From Pseudomonas sp. 21 (GTDB lineage Bacteria; Pseudomonadota; Gammaproteobacteria; Pseudomonadales; Pseudomonadaceae), in NCBI RefSeq assembly GCF_000955805.1, contig NZ_JYOA01000007.1, forward strand, positions 170,264 to 210,634: a stretch of DNA of 40,371 bases, written 5' to 3'. The notes under the pieces are model-generated. The model did not search any database, was not told the DNA's origin, and was given only the letters and a program-made list of their open reading frames with translations. Numbering within the stretch: position 1 is the stretch's first letter; each line of letters opens with the position of its first letter. The translations under genes and the position numbers were made by a program. Positions 16,969 through 26,409 of this stretch are shown one piece after another.

Positions 16969-16979
16969 CGGGCCTTATC

Positions 16980-18014
16980 TCACTGCGTGACTGCGCCGAC
17001 GCATTGCTCGGCGAGGTGATTGACCAGCGCCGCCGCAAGTTCGCGCGGGTCGCCGGAGAGGGTGCTATAGCCGCCTTCGCGCAGGCTGTCGGGCATGCTG
17101 GAGCAGGCGCAGCTGTCGGCGCGCTGGGTCCAGATCGGCGCGCCCTGGCGGCGCACGTAGGCCGCGGCGGCGCTACCGTCGCTGCACATGCCGCTGAACA
17201 CGATCACGCCGCAACGATCGCCGTACTGCTGGGCGAGGTTGAGCATCATCTGGTCGATGGACGGGCTGTAGGGCTCCGGCCAGCTGCGGTCCTGCACATG
17301 CATGCGCGCCGAATCGTCGAAGCCCAGCTCGCGGGAAATCGGCACCACCACCACTTCGCCGCAGCGCACCGGGTCGCCGTCGCGCACGGTGTTGACGTGC
17401 CACTGGCTGTGGCGACCGACCGCTTGCGGCAGGTTCGCCTCGAACGAGGCATCGATGTGCTGGGCATACAGGAAGCCCACCGGCAGGCCGCCGGGCAGCG
17501 CATCGAGGAAAGTCTTCACCGCCGCCGGGCCGCCCAGCGAGGCGGCGAGCAGCCAGACCTGCGCGGCGGGTTCACCGGCCTTGAGCGGGGAAGCCGCGAG
17601 GTCATCGGGCAGCGTCACGCGGCTGGGCCGCTGCGCTTCGTCGAGCAGCGCGGCGAGGCTGCGGCCCACGCCGGCACTGGGGTCACCCACCAGCTTGCGC
17701 AGCTTGGACACCAGCCGGCGTTCCCAGCGCGGGTAATGTTCGGAATGCCGCTCCGGCGCGTGGCCTTCGCCGAACAGCACAGGTACGCGCGACTGTTCCA
17801 GCAGGTTGTCCACCAGGGGCGAATCCTCCTGCTGCGCCAGGTCCACCAGCCACAGGTCGGTCTCGCAGGCGTCCAGCTGCTCGCTTTCAAGGCGCGCCGG
17901 ATCGGCGTTGAGCACCACCTGGTAACCGTGGCCGGCCAGCGCCTGTGCCAGCACGTGGCGCTGCAGCGAGGTGTCGGCGATCACCGCAATGCGCGGCGTG
18001 CTCTGCTCAGACAT
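16980..18014 (-). CDS. chpB: CheB-like methylesterase ChpB
   Basis: A 344-residue protein-glutamate methylesterase that removes methyl groups added by PilK to PilJ. The C-terminal catalytic domain (about 150-340) has the triad: Ser159 in LAASLGGPAAV, His186 in YAQHIDASFEANLPQ and Asp279 in FSGMCSDGSAAA. The N-terminal region (about 8-85) looks like a receiver domain, with Asp58 in the phosphoacceptor position (LWLVDLAQ). The acidic pocket is degenerate (ADTS instead of DDS), so conventional phosphorylation is doubtful. The gene overlaps the end of chpA by 8 nt (ATGTCTGA) and is translationally coupled to it. Confidence 0.94.
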   Translation of the reverse strand: MSEQSTPRIAVIADTSLQRHVLAQALAGHGYQVVLNADPARLESEQLDACETDLWLVDLAQQEDSPLVDNLLEQSRVPVLFGEGHAPERHSEHYPRWERRLVSKLRKLVGDPSAGVGRSLAALLDEAQRPSRVTLPDDLAASPLKAGEPAAQVWLLAASLGGPAAVKTFLDALPGGLPVGFLYAQHIDASFEANLPQAVGRHSQWHVNTVRDGDPVRCGEVVVVPISRELGFDDSARMHVQDRSWPEPYSPSIDQMMLNLAQQYGDRCGVIVFSGMCSDGSAAAAYVRRQGAPIWTQRADSCACSSMPDSLREGGYSTLSGDPRELAAALVNHLAEQCVGAVTQ

Positions 18015-21000
18015 GGGTCTTCACCAGCTTGTGGATATTCTCCAGCAGCTCGGATTCCTGGTACGGCTTGCCCAGGTACTGGTTGACGCCGATGGCCAGG
18101 GCACGGTCGCGGTGCTTCTCGCCGGTACGGGAGGTAATCATGATGATCGGCAGGTCCTTCAGCTGTTCATCGTGGCGCACCAGGGTGGCCACCTCGAAGC
18201 CGTCCATGCGCGGCATCTCGATGTCCAGCAGCATGATGTCGGGCTTGTGGTCCTGCAGCTGGGCGATGGCGTCCACCCCGTCCTTGGCGGTGAGCACGTT
18301 CATGCCGTTGCGTTCCAGCAGGCGGCTGGTGACCTTGCGCACGGTGACCGAGTCGTCCACCACCATGACCAGGGTCGGGCGCTGGTGCTCGATTTCCGCC
18401 ACGCTCGGGCCTGCCAGCTGGCGGCGCGGCGCGTGCTGGATGAGCTGGGCGTGGAGCACGCGGATCGTCGCCAGCAGGTCGAGAATCACCACCACGCGAC
18501 CGTCACCGAGGATGGTCGCGCCGGAGATGCCACTGACGCCGGCGAACTGCGCACCGAGGCTCTTCACCACGATCTCGCGCGAGCCGGCCAGGGCGTCCAC
18601 CTGCACTGCCACGGCGTGGTCCGCCGAGCGCACCAGGATCACCGGCAGCGGCAGCGACTGGCCGACCAGCTTGGGATGCTGGCCGTTGTTCAGCAGGTCG
18701 CCGAGGTACTTCAGTTCATAGCTCTGGCCGGCGTACTCGAAGCTCGGCGCGGCGCCGGATTCGTCGGCGGCGGCCTGCTCGTAGAGCGCTTCCAGCTCGT
18801 ACGGGGAGACCCGCACGATACCTTCGATGGTGTTCAGCGGCAGGGCGTAGAGGTCCTCGCCGGAAAGCACCATCAGCGCGCGGTTCACCGACACGGTGAA
18901 CGGCAGGCGGATGTCGAAGCGGGTGCCTTCGCCGACGCTGGAGTGGATGCTCATGGAGCCGCCGAGCTGTTTCACCTCGGAGTTCACCACGTCCATGCCC
19001 ACGCCACGGCCGGAAATCTGCGTGACCTTCTCGGCGGTACTGAAGCCGGCCTCGAGGATGAACTGCAGCACCTCGTGGTCGTTCAGCTCGCTGTCGTCGG
19101 TCATCAGGCCGCGCTCGATGGCCTTTCGGCGCACCGCTTCGAGGCGGATGCCGGCGCCATCGTCGGCCAGGGTCAGGAGGATGTCGCCACCCTCGCGGCC
19201 CAGGGTCAGGCGGATGGTGCCCTGCTCCGGCTTGCCGGCGATGCGGCGCGCCTCGCCGGACTCGATGCCGTGGTCGACCGCGTTGCGCAGCATGTGCTCC
19301 AGCGGCGCGACGATGCGTTCGAGCACGCTGCGGTCCATCTCGCCTTCGGCGTTGCTGACCACGAACTCGACCTGCTTGCCCAGCTCGCTCGCCACCTGGC
19401 GGACGATCCGGCGCAGGCGCGGCACCAGGCGGTCGAAGGGCACCATGCGGGTGCGCATCAGGCCTTCCTGCAGCTCGGTGTTGACCCGCGCCTGTTGCAG
19501 CAGCAGGGTCTCGGCGTCGCGGTTCTTCGCGGCCAGGGTTTCCTTGAGGTCGAACAGGTCGGAAGCGGACTCGAACAGCGCGCGCGAAAGCTGCTGCAGC
19601 TGCGAGTAGCGGTCCATTTCCAGCGGGTCGAAATCTTCGTAGCCGGCGCGCTCGGCGTCGGCCTGGTGGCGCGAGAGGATCTGCGCCTGGGTTTCGGTAT
19701 CCAGGCGCCGCAACTGGTCGCGGACCCGCTCGATGGTCGCGTCCATCTCGCCCAGGGTCGAACCGACGTCGCTCACCTGCTGCTCGACGCGGCCACGGAA
19801 GATGGAGGTCTCACCGGCGAGGTTGACCAGCCCTTCGAGCAGTTGCGCGGGCACCTTCACCAGTTCCTGCGGCGCACGGCGCGCAGCGGCTTCCTGGGCG
19901 GCTTCCTGGGCACGGCGAACGAAGGGCAGCACCACCGGCGCATCGAGGCGCTGCGGTACGGCAGCGGCCATGATGGCTTCCGGCAGCACCGGCAGGTTCA
20001 CCGGGGTCGGCTGTTCGGCGACCGGTTCTTCGTCGAGGGATTCCTCGAACTGGCTTTCGGCGCTCTCGACTTCACCCAGGTGCAGGCGCAACTGGTCGAC
20101 TTCGGCCTGCAGGCCTTCGAAGCCGGACTGCGCGTCCATCAGCAGGCTTTCCGGCCAGGGCGCGCCCTGCTGCTGGGCTTCGCCCAGGTGCTGTTCGAGG
20201 TCGTGGGCCAGGTCGCCCAGGCTGGTCTGGCCGGCCAGGCGTGCACCACCCTTGAGGGTATGGAGAATGCGCAGCAGCTCATCCAGCGCACCGTTCTCGC
20301 GTTCGGCGTCCCAGCGGCCCAGCGCCTGCTCCATGCCTTCGAGCAGGTCGTCGGCCTCTTCCAGGAAGATATCCAGGATGTCGGCTTCCGGGCCTTCGGG
20401 CGCGGCGCGCTGGGAGCTGATTGCGTGCAGGCTGACGCTGCTGGGGATGCTCAGCTGTTCTTCGGGGTTGGCACGAAATCGGTGGATCGCGTCAATCAGC
20501 GATTCACCTCCCGGAATCCGGCGATGCTGTTGGACCGCTTCGAGCATCTCGGCGAGACGGTCGTGGCAGCGCTGCAGCAGCTCGAAGAGCGTCGGGCTGG
20601 CGCGCAGGCGTCCGCCGCAGAGGCCTTCGTAGAGGAACTCCAGTTCGTGGGACAGATCGCCGATGGGGCGGATCTCGGCCATCCGCGCGCCGCCCTTGAG
20701 GGTGTGCAGGTCGCGTTGCAGCGCTTCCAGCTCGACGCTGTTGTCGGGGTTTTCCATCCAGCGGTGCAGGGCACCGGAGGAGCTTTCGAGGATGTCGAAA
20801 CCTTCCTCGAGGAAGATTTCGACCAGTTCCTGGTCGCGGTCTTCGTTCAGCTCGTACTCGCTGTCCTGCACGCCCGAGGCTTCAGGAACAACCGCGGCCG
20901 GCTGTGACTCATCCCGTGACAGCTCGGCCCCCTCGGCTTCAGCCGCTTCGAGGAAGGACTGCAGGTCGAGGTCCGGTGCCGTGACTTCCAGCTCCGGTTC

Positions 21001-24000
21001 GATGCTTTCGAGATCGCCGGCCTCTGCCTCGACGGCTTCGAGTTCGGCGCTGACCTCGGCTTCCGGCGCCACCTCGGCAGGCAGCTCCAGCTCGATGTCG
21101 TCTTCGACGACCGGCGGCAGCTCGAGGCTTTCCTCCTGCTCGGCCACGGCATCCTGCTGCGCAGCCTGGGCCTGCGGCAGGTTCAGGCCGGCGGCCGGGT
21201 TCTGGCGGAAGGTGCGGATGGTCTGCACCAGGTCGGCCGGGTCGGTCAGCGCCTGGCCGGCCTGCAGCTGGTCGAGCTGGGTCGCCAGGCGGTCGTGGCA
21301 GGTGCGCAGCAGGTCGCCCAGCGGCTGGCTGTGCTGGAAGCGATGGTCCAGCAGGCCTTCGTAGAGGGATTCGAGTTCGTGGGACAGATCGCCGATTTCG
21401 CGGATTTCCGCCATGCGCGCGCCACCCTTGAGGGTGTGCAGGTCGCGTTGCAGGGTCGAAAGCGCAGCGAGGCCCTCGGGCGAGGCCAGCCATTGGTCCA
21501 GCGCCTGGCCGGCGTTATCGAGGATGTCGACCGCCTCTTCGAGGAAGATCGCCACCATTTCCTCGTCCAGCGCGCGCGGCGGTTGCTGCGGGGCGGGATG
21601 GGCGTGCGGGGTTTCGGCGGTGATGACGTCATCGTCATCGTCGTCGGCGGCGCCACGCGGGGCGCCGTCGTTGTCGCCCCGCGCCGACCAGCTCAGGCCG
21701 TCGGGCAGGTTGTCGTCGTCCACCGGGCGGCTGTCGAGGAGGAATTCCTCGTCTTCGGCGGGGAAGTCATCGGCGGTCAGGCTTTCCAGGTCGACGAACT
21801 CGATTTCCGCGTCGTCCTGCGCTTCGTCCTCGGGCGCGGCGACCGGCGCATCCAGCAGGCGATGCAACGCTTCGACCTGTTCCGGGCGGGCGCTGACCTG
21901 CAGCGCAGCCGCCACCTGGTCCATCATGCCGATCAGCGCCTCGTGGGCGGCCTCGGCAGCGGAGAAGAAGGCGTCACCGGTTTCCAGGCGGCCCTGGCGC
22001 ACGGCGCCATAGACCGCCAGCAGCGCGTCGGCGAGTTCCGCCATCTGCGGCAGCTCGGCCATCTGCGCGCCACGGCTGAGGGTTTCCAGCTCGTCATACA
22101 GGGCACCCAGTTCGTGGCGCTCCTGCGGGTGCTCGCGCCAGCGGCGCAGCAGGTCCTCGGCGTCGAGCAGGATGTCCATGCCCTCGGCGAGGAACATGCC
22201 GATCATCTGCGGGTCGTTGCCGCTGCCCTCGCCGCTTTCACCGCGACGCTTGGCCTCGGCGGCCTCCAGGCGCTCCTGGTGGATCTTCGCGATGCGCGCC
22301 AGCAACTCCGGGCTGCCCTCGATGGGCGCCAGCGGGCGACCTTCGACGAGCTGGTCGAGACCGACGCGGAACAGGCCTTCGGCGGCATGCAGCAGCTCTG
22401 CTTCGCGCAGGTCGACCTGCAGCAGGTTGGTCTTGAATTCCTTCACCAGCCGCTCCAGCGGCGTGGCGATTTCGGCGATCGGCAGGATACCGGCCATGTG
22501 CGCGCTGCCCTTGAGCGTGTGCAGGGCGCGCTGCAGGTCGTCGGTCACCGGTTGCGGCAGCTGCTGCGCGCAATCGGCGAGGAAGCCGACCAGGGTTTCC
22601 AGGTGGGCTTCGGCTTCGTTGCGGAAGATCTCCAGCAACTGCGGATCGAGGCTCTCGTCGAGCCCTTCGTTGGCCGCCTGGGCAGCGATCTCCTCGACCT
22701 CTGCCAGCTCAGGGGTGATGTCCTCCACCGGCGGCGCCGACTCCGGCAGCCCGCCACCGGGCGGCGGCACCGGCTGCCCCTTGGCCAGGGCATGGGCAGT
22801 GGCGGCCAGGCGGTCGACGTCGTCGCGCTGGCGCTGGGCGCTGGCGGCGTACTCGTCGACCAGTTCAGGCATCAGCGCGACCACGTCCTGGACTACCTGC
22901 AGCACGGCTGGCGAGGCGGCAATGCTGCGGTCGAGCACGCGGTTGAGCAGGTTCTCGATGGACCAGGCCAGCTCGCCGATCACCAGCGCGCGGACCATCC
23001 GGCCACTGCCCTTGAGGGTGTGGAAGGCGCGGCGAATCTCGGTCAGCGAGTCGCGGTCGTCGGTGTTGGCCAGCCAGGTCGGCAGGTGCTCGCCGATGGT
23101 TTCCAGCACTTCGCCGGCTTCTTCGATGAAGACTTCGCGCAGCTCTTCGTCGATCGGCTCTTCGTCGGCGGGCGGCGGCAGCAGGCTGGGCGGCACGTCC
23201 TGGGCCGGCGGGTTGATCGCCTGGACCGGGGCAGCCATGACTTCAGCCAGGGACAGCGGCTTGGCCGGTGCCTCGGCGACCGCTTCGGGCTCGGCCGGCG
23301 GGCTGGGCAGTTCGACTTCCGGCAGGTCCAGCTCGGCGATGTTCTCGTCGCTCCAGGCTTCGGCCTGGACGGCGGGTGCCTGGGGTTCGACCAGCGGTTC
23401 CAGCGCTTCCAGCGCTTCCAGCTCAAGTGGCGCGTCGAGGCTGAAGTCGACGCCAGCATCCAGCGCGGTCGGTTCGCTCAGCTCGCCCAGGGTCCAGTTG
23501 TCATCGCTGACCAGCGAGGTTTCGGCGGTGACCGGTTCATCGGTGGCCGGCCGGGCGTCGAAGCTCAGGTCGTCCAGGGATTCCAGCGGTGCGGGTTCGA
23601 TCGTTTCCAGGCTGGCGAAACTTTCGTCCAGCTCCAGCGACGGTGCGGGCGACTCGGCAGCCGGCTGGCTCAGGTCGATGCTGAACCAGTCTTCCTCGGC
23701 GGGCTTGTCGCCGGCCGGGGTTGGCGACTGCATGTCCCAGGTCAGCTCATCCACCGGGGCCGGAGTGACCTCCAGCGTCGGCAGGCTGGCGAAGTCTTCG
23801 AGCAGTTGCGGAGTTGCCGGGGCTTCGCCCGGAGTGACGGACAGGTCCAGCGATTCCCAGGATAGCTCGGTAGCTGCGGGCTGCGCCTGCCCGGGCTCGT
23901 CGAATCGCGGCGCCTCGGCCAGCGGGAGGGCATCGTCCAGGTTCCAGCTCAGCTCATCGGCCAGCGGTTGCGCGGGCGCCTCTTCCAGCGTTTCGAGAGT

Positions 24001-26385
24001 GAACTCGATGCTGTCGGCCTTGTGGCTGTCATCCAGCGACCAGCCTTCGTCGGCCAGGGTGGTGTCGGTGATCGGTGCGGCCGGCTCCAGTTCGATATCC
24101 CAGCTGAGGCTTTCCGGCTCCAGGGTCGCGCCGGGCAGTTCAGCCGAGGCAGCCAGCGGCGTGGCCTCGTCGAGCGTCCAGGCGCCCGGTTCGGCGCTGG
24201 GCTCGGTGGCGGGCAGGCCGGAGTCCAGCTCCAGGGGTTCGAAGGTGAAGCTCGCTTCGGCTGCGCCAGCAGGCTGGGCTTCGAGCTCGGCCGGGAGGTC
24301 GAAGTCGGCCGGCAGTGCGGGTTGCTCCCCGACGGCAGGCTCGACGACGGGCTCCAGCGATTCGAAGGTGAAGCTCTCTTCAGTGTCCGCAACAGGTTGG
24401 GGCGTCTCGAGGTCGGCAAGGTCCAGCGCCGGTTCATCCACCGGGGCCAGCTCTTCCGTCGGGGCAAGCTCGGCAGGCTGTTCGAACGCTGGCTCTTCGG
24501 TCGGGGCGACGTCGAAGCTCGCGGGCTCGAAGCTGTCGGCGATTTCCACCGGCGCGGCCAGCTCCGGGACTTCGTCCACCGGCACCGCCTCGGTCGGCTC
24601 GGCCAGCGGCTGGGCGGCCAGCACGTCGATCTCGTCGAGTGGATTATCCAAAGGCGCCGGCGCGAAGGCGCTCATCTCGGCGTCGAGGATCGACGGGCGC
24701 GGCTTGAGCGAGTAGCCCAGGCTGTCCAGGCTCTCCTCGGCCACGTCGAGAATCATGTCGCCCTGGGTGTTGTGGTCTTCCGACAGGCGCTCGAGGTAGT
24801 ACTCGACGCTGGTGATGGCGTCGGCCAGGGTGTCGAGGCTGTGCCAGTCCGGCACGGCCTGGCGCACCAGCAGTTGTTCCTGGATGTAGCGGTTGCAGTT
24901 TTCCAGCAGTTTCGCCGCGCGTTCCTGGGAGATCATCGCCAGTCCGCCGCGAACCTGGGTCAGCAGCTCCGGCACGCGGGCCAGGTGCTCGTGGTTCCAC
25001 TGCGAGGCGATGAACTCGATGATCGCGTCCTTGGCCAGTTCCAGGCCGTTACGCGCTTCCTTGATCACCACCTGGTGGATCTGCTCGACGTCGGTGGTCG
25101 GCAGGACGTTTTCTTCGCTGCCCGGCTCTTCGCTCGGGCCGACCATGCCGGCCAGGGTGGCCTCGACATACAGCAGCGCACCGGCGACATCCATCAGGGT
25201 CGCGTCGTTGGGCTGGCGCTGGCCATGGGCGAGCGCGCTGACCACCTCGATCTGGTCGAGGATGACCTTGCGCGGCTGGCCGAAGCCCAGCACGGCGAGG
25301 GTGTCGGCGATCTGCTTGAGCGGTGCCAGCAGGCTACCCAGTTCGTTCACGCCGCTGCGGTCGCTGCGCACGAAGAGGTCGAGGCTGTCCTTGACCCGCA
25401 CCAGCTCCTCGCACAACGCGCCGACGACCGAGCGCATGGCGTCGCGGTCAGGGCCGGCGAGACGGGCGCGTTCCTCGTCCACCAGGGCTGCGCCCGGCAG
25501 GGCGTCGTCGAGGCGGTACTCGTCCTTCACCGCACGCACGCGCGGCGACTGGTCGGAGGCCTTGGCGACGTAGAACAGCAGGTTCTTGATCAGTTCGTCC
25601 GGCGCCGGCTGGTTCATGGCGTCGGCGCCCTGGTCGACCAGGCGCTTGAATTCGCGGTCGACCTGGCGCAGCAGGTTACGTACCGAGGTGCCGTTGGCGA
25701 TGCTGCCGTTGGCCAGGCCTTCGATCATCGCCGAGGCGATCACCCACAGGCGGCCCAGCGGGGCGTCCTTGCACAGGGACTCGAGGCGGGCGAAGACGCG
25801 CGCCAGGTAGCCCAGGTTGGTCGGCAGGTCCTGGTTGCGGATGACGCCGACCAGGGCGACCTGCAGCATCTGCCGCAGTTTGCGCAGCAGCGCCGGCAGT
25901 TCGGCGGTGCGCAGGCGCGCCAGGGCGTCCACCGGCAGCACCGGTGAAGATTGGGAAAGGTCGGGGGAGAACAGGCTGGTTTCCGACAGCAGCTTCTCGC
26001 CACGGGCGGTGCGCAGGTCGTTGAGCAGCGGCAGCACCACCAGCGGCAGGTCGCGGCGGGCGCTCTGGATGCGCTCCAGGTAGGCCGGCAGCTGCAGGAT
26101 GGCCTGCATCAGCACTTCCAGCGCTTCGCTCTGGCTGGAGGTCGTGCCGTCGATCAGCGCCTGGGTCAGGTACTCCATTTCTTCGGCGAGCAGGGCCGCG
26201 CCGTAGAACTCCACCATCTGCAGAGTGCCGCGCACCTGGTGGATATAGGCCAGGCAAAAGCCCATCCGCGTCGGGTCCTGGGGGTTCTCGACGTAGGATT
26301 CGAGGGCTTGCCGCGCCTGCTTGAGCGTTTCGGCAATCTCGCCTTTTACCCATTCCAGGGCGACATAATCGTGCCGATCACCCAT
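18007..26385 (-). CDS. chpA: Giant hybrid chemosensory kinase ChpA
   Basis: The CheA-type kinase of the Pil-Chp system; it phosphorylates PilG and PilH to control type IV pili. The start at 26385 (MGDRHDYVALEW) has GGAG 5 nt upstream. The product is 2792 residues; I recall 2472 for P. aeruginosa. Phosphotransfer-like modules with the H-x-x-K-G pattern carry His49, 1122, 1289, 1650, 1894 and 2042. Thr476 replaces His in a second module, and a further one reads LETLSRGAQM with Glu1434 and Ser1437 and no His. An acidic Pro/Ala/Glu linker occupies about 562-1075. The kinase core follows, with N-box HMLRNAVDHGIE, G1 DDGAGI and GRGVGMDVV, then a CheW-like domain. The C-terminal receiver has Asp2721 in MLLDIEMPRMDG. 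It is preceded by pilK (24-nt gap) and overlaps chpB. Confidence 0.97.
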   Translation of the reverse strand: MGDRHDYVALEWVKGEIAETLKQARQALESYVENPQDPTRMGFCLAYIHQVRGTLQMVEFYGAALLAEEMEYLTQALIDGTTSSQSEALEVLMQAILQLPAYLERIQSARRDLPLVVLPLLNDLRTARGEKLLSETSLFSPDLSQSSPVLPVDALARLRTAELPALLRKLRQMLQVALVGVIRNQDLPTNLGYLARVFARLESLCKDAPLGRLWVIASAMIEGLANGSIANGTSVRNLLRQVDREFKRLVDQGADAMNQPAPDELIKNLLFYVAKASDQSPRVRAVKDEYRLDDALPGAALVDEERARLAGPDRDAMRSVVGALCEELVRVKDSLDLFVRSDRSGVNELGSLLAPLKQIADTLAVLGFGQPRKVILDQIEVVSALAHGQRQPNDATLMDVAGALLYVEATLAGMVGPSEEPGSEENVLPTTDVEQIHQVVIKEARNGLELAKDAIIEFIASQWNHEHLARVPELLTQVRGGLAMISQERAAKLLENCNRYIQEQLLVRQAVPDWHSLDTLADAITSVEYYLERLSEDHNTQGDMILDVAEESLDSLGYSLKPRPSILDAEMSAFAPAPLDNPLDEIDVLAAQPLAEPTEAVPVDEVPELAAPVEIADSFEPASFDVAPTEEPAFEQPAELAPTEELAPVDEPALDLADLETPQPVADTEESFTFESLEPVVEPAVGEQPALPADFDLPAELEAQPAGAAEASFTFEPLELDSGLPATEPSAEPGAWTLDEATPLAASAELPGATLEPESLSWDIELEPAAPITDTTLADEGWSLDDSHKADSIEFTLETLEEAPAQPLADELSWNLDDALPLAEAPRFDEPGQAQPAATELSWESLDLSVTPGEAPATPQLLEDFASLPTLEVTPAPVDELTWDMQSPTPAGDKPAEEDWFSIDLSQPAAESPAPSLELDESFASLETIEPAPLESLDDLSFDARPATDEPVTAETSLVSDDNWTLGELSEPTALDAGVDFSLDAPLELEALEALEPLVEPQAPAVQAEAWSDENIAELDLPEVELPSPPAEPEAVAEAPAKPLSLAEVMAAPVQAINPPAQDVPPSLLPPPADEEPIDEELREVFIEEAGEVLETIGEHLPTWLANTDDRDSLTEIRRAFHTLKGSGRMVRALVIGELAWSIENLLNRVLDRSIAASPAVLQVVQDVVALMPELVDEYAASAQRQRDDVDRLAATAHALAKGQPVPPPGGGLPESAPPVEDITPELAEVEEIAAQAANEGLDESLDPQLLEIFRNEAEAHLETLVGFLADCAQQLPQPVTDDLQRALHTLKGSAHMAGILPIAEIATPLERLVKEFKTNLLQVDLREAELLHAAEGLFRVGLDQLVEGRPLAPIEGSPELLARIAKIHQERLEAAEAKRRGESGEGSGNDPQMIGMFLAEGMDILLDAEDLLRRWREHPQERHELGALYDELETLSRGAQMAELPQMAELADALLAVYGAVRQGRLETGDAFFSAAEAAHEALIGMMDQVAAALQVSARPEQVEALHRLLDAPVAAPEDEAQDDAEIEFVDLESLTADDFPAEDEEFLLDSRPVDDDNLPDGLSWSARGDNDGAPRGAADDDDDDVITAETPHAHPAPQQPPRALDEEMVAIFLEEAVDILDNAGQALDQWLASPEGLAALSTLQRDLHTLKGGARMAEIREIGDLSHELESLYEGLLDHRFQHSQPLGDLLRTCHDRLATQLDQLQAGQALTDPADLVQTIRTFRQNPAAGLNLPQAQAAQQDAVAEQEESLELPPVVEDDIELELPAEVAPEAEVSAELEAVEAEAGDLESIEPELEVTAPDLDLQSFLEAAEAEGAELSRDESQPAAVVPEASGVQDSEYELNEDRDQELVEIFLEEGFDILESSSGALHRWMENPDNSVELEALQRDLHTLKGGARMAEIRPIGDLSHELEFLYEGLCGGRLRASPTLFELLQRCHDRLAEMLEAVQQHRRIPGGESLIDAIHRFRANPEEQLSIPSSVSLHAISSQRAAPEGPEADILDIFLEEADDLLEGMEQALGRWDAERENGALDELLRILHTLKGGARLAGQTSLGDLAHDLEQHLGEAQQQGAPWPESLLMDAQSGFEGLQAEVDQLRLHLGEVESAESQFEESLDEEPVAEQPTPVNLPVLPEAIMAAAVPQRLDAPVVLPFVRRAQEAAQEAAARRAPQELVKVPAQLLEGLVNLAGETSIFRGRVEQQVSDVGSTLGEMDATIERVRDQLRRLDTETQAQILSRHQADAERAGYEDFDPLEMDRYSQLQQLSRALFESASDLFDLKETLAAKNRDAETLLLQQARVNTELQEGLMRTRMVPFDRLVPRLRRIVRQVASELGKQVEFVVSNAEGEMDRSVLERIVAPLEHMLRNAVDHGIESGEARRIAGKPEQGTIRLTLGREGGDILLTLADDGAGIRLEAVRRKAIERGLMTDDSELNDHEVLQFILEAGFSTAEKVTQISGRGVGMDVVNSEVKQLGGSMSIHSSVGEGTRFDIRLPFTVSVNRALMVLSGEDLYALPLNTIEGIVRVSPYELEALYEQAAADESGAAPSFEYAGQSYELKYLGDLLNNGQHPKLVGQSLPLPVILVRSADHAVAVQVDALAGSREIVVKSLGAQFAGVSGISGATILGDGRVVVILDLLATIRVLHAQLIQHAPRRQLAGPSVAEIEHQRPTLVMVVDDSVTVRKVTSRLLERNGMNVLTAKDGVDAIAQLQDHKPDIMLLDIEMPRMDGFEVATLVRHDEQLKDLPIIMITSRTGEKHRDRALAIGVNQYLGKPYQESELLENIHKLVKTHV
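20626..20721. repeat. Internal direct repeat in chpA, copy near His1894
   Basis: This 96-bp segment encodes the core of one phosphotransfer module (LHTLKGGARMAEI ... DLSHELEFLYEG). It matches 21358-21453 at 86 of 96 positions. The spacing is exactly 732 bp, or 244 codons. Confidence 0.88.
21358..21453. repeat. Internal direct repeat in chpA, copy near His1650
   Basis: Partner of 20626-20721. It encodes LHTLKGGARMAEI ... DLSHELESLYEG. The near-identity reflects an internal module duplication kept at both protein and DNA level. Confidence 0.88.
23160..24700 (-). other. Acidic low-complexity linker of ChpA with aromatic-acidic motifs
   Basis: The encoded residues (about 562-1075) are dominated by Ala, Pro, Glu, Asp, Leu and Thr and should be disordered. 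Between about 23430 and 24390 a short motif, roughly [hydrophobic]-S/T-[W/F]-x-[L/I]-[D/E], recurs about 13 times. Examples are SFTFEPLE, LSWDIELE, GWSLDDS, LSWNLDD, LSWESLDL, LTWDMQS, DWFSIDLS, NWTLGELS and DFSLDAPLE. This stretch probably accounts for much of the extra length over P. aeruginosa ChpA. Confidence 0.75.
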
Positions 26386-26409
26386 AGCCACTCCACTCAT
26401 GTGTCTGTG

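Noticed and set aside
17971..25947. Several long plus-strand open frames opposite chpA
   Set aside because: They are antisense shadows of the chpA frame, rich in Ser/Arg or Gln/Val/Gly, without family motifs or ribosome sites.
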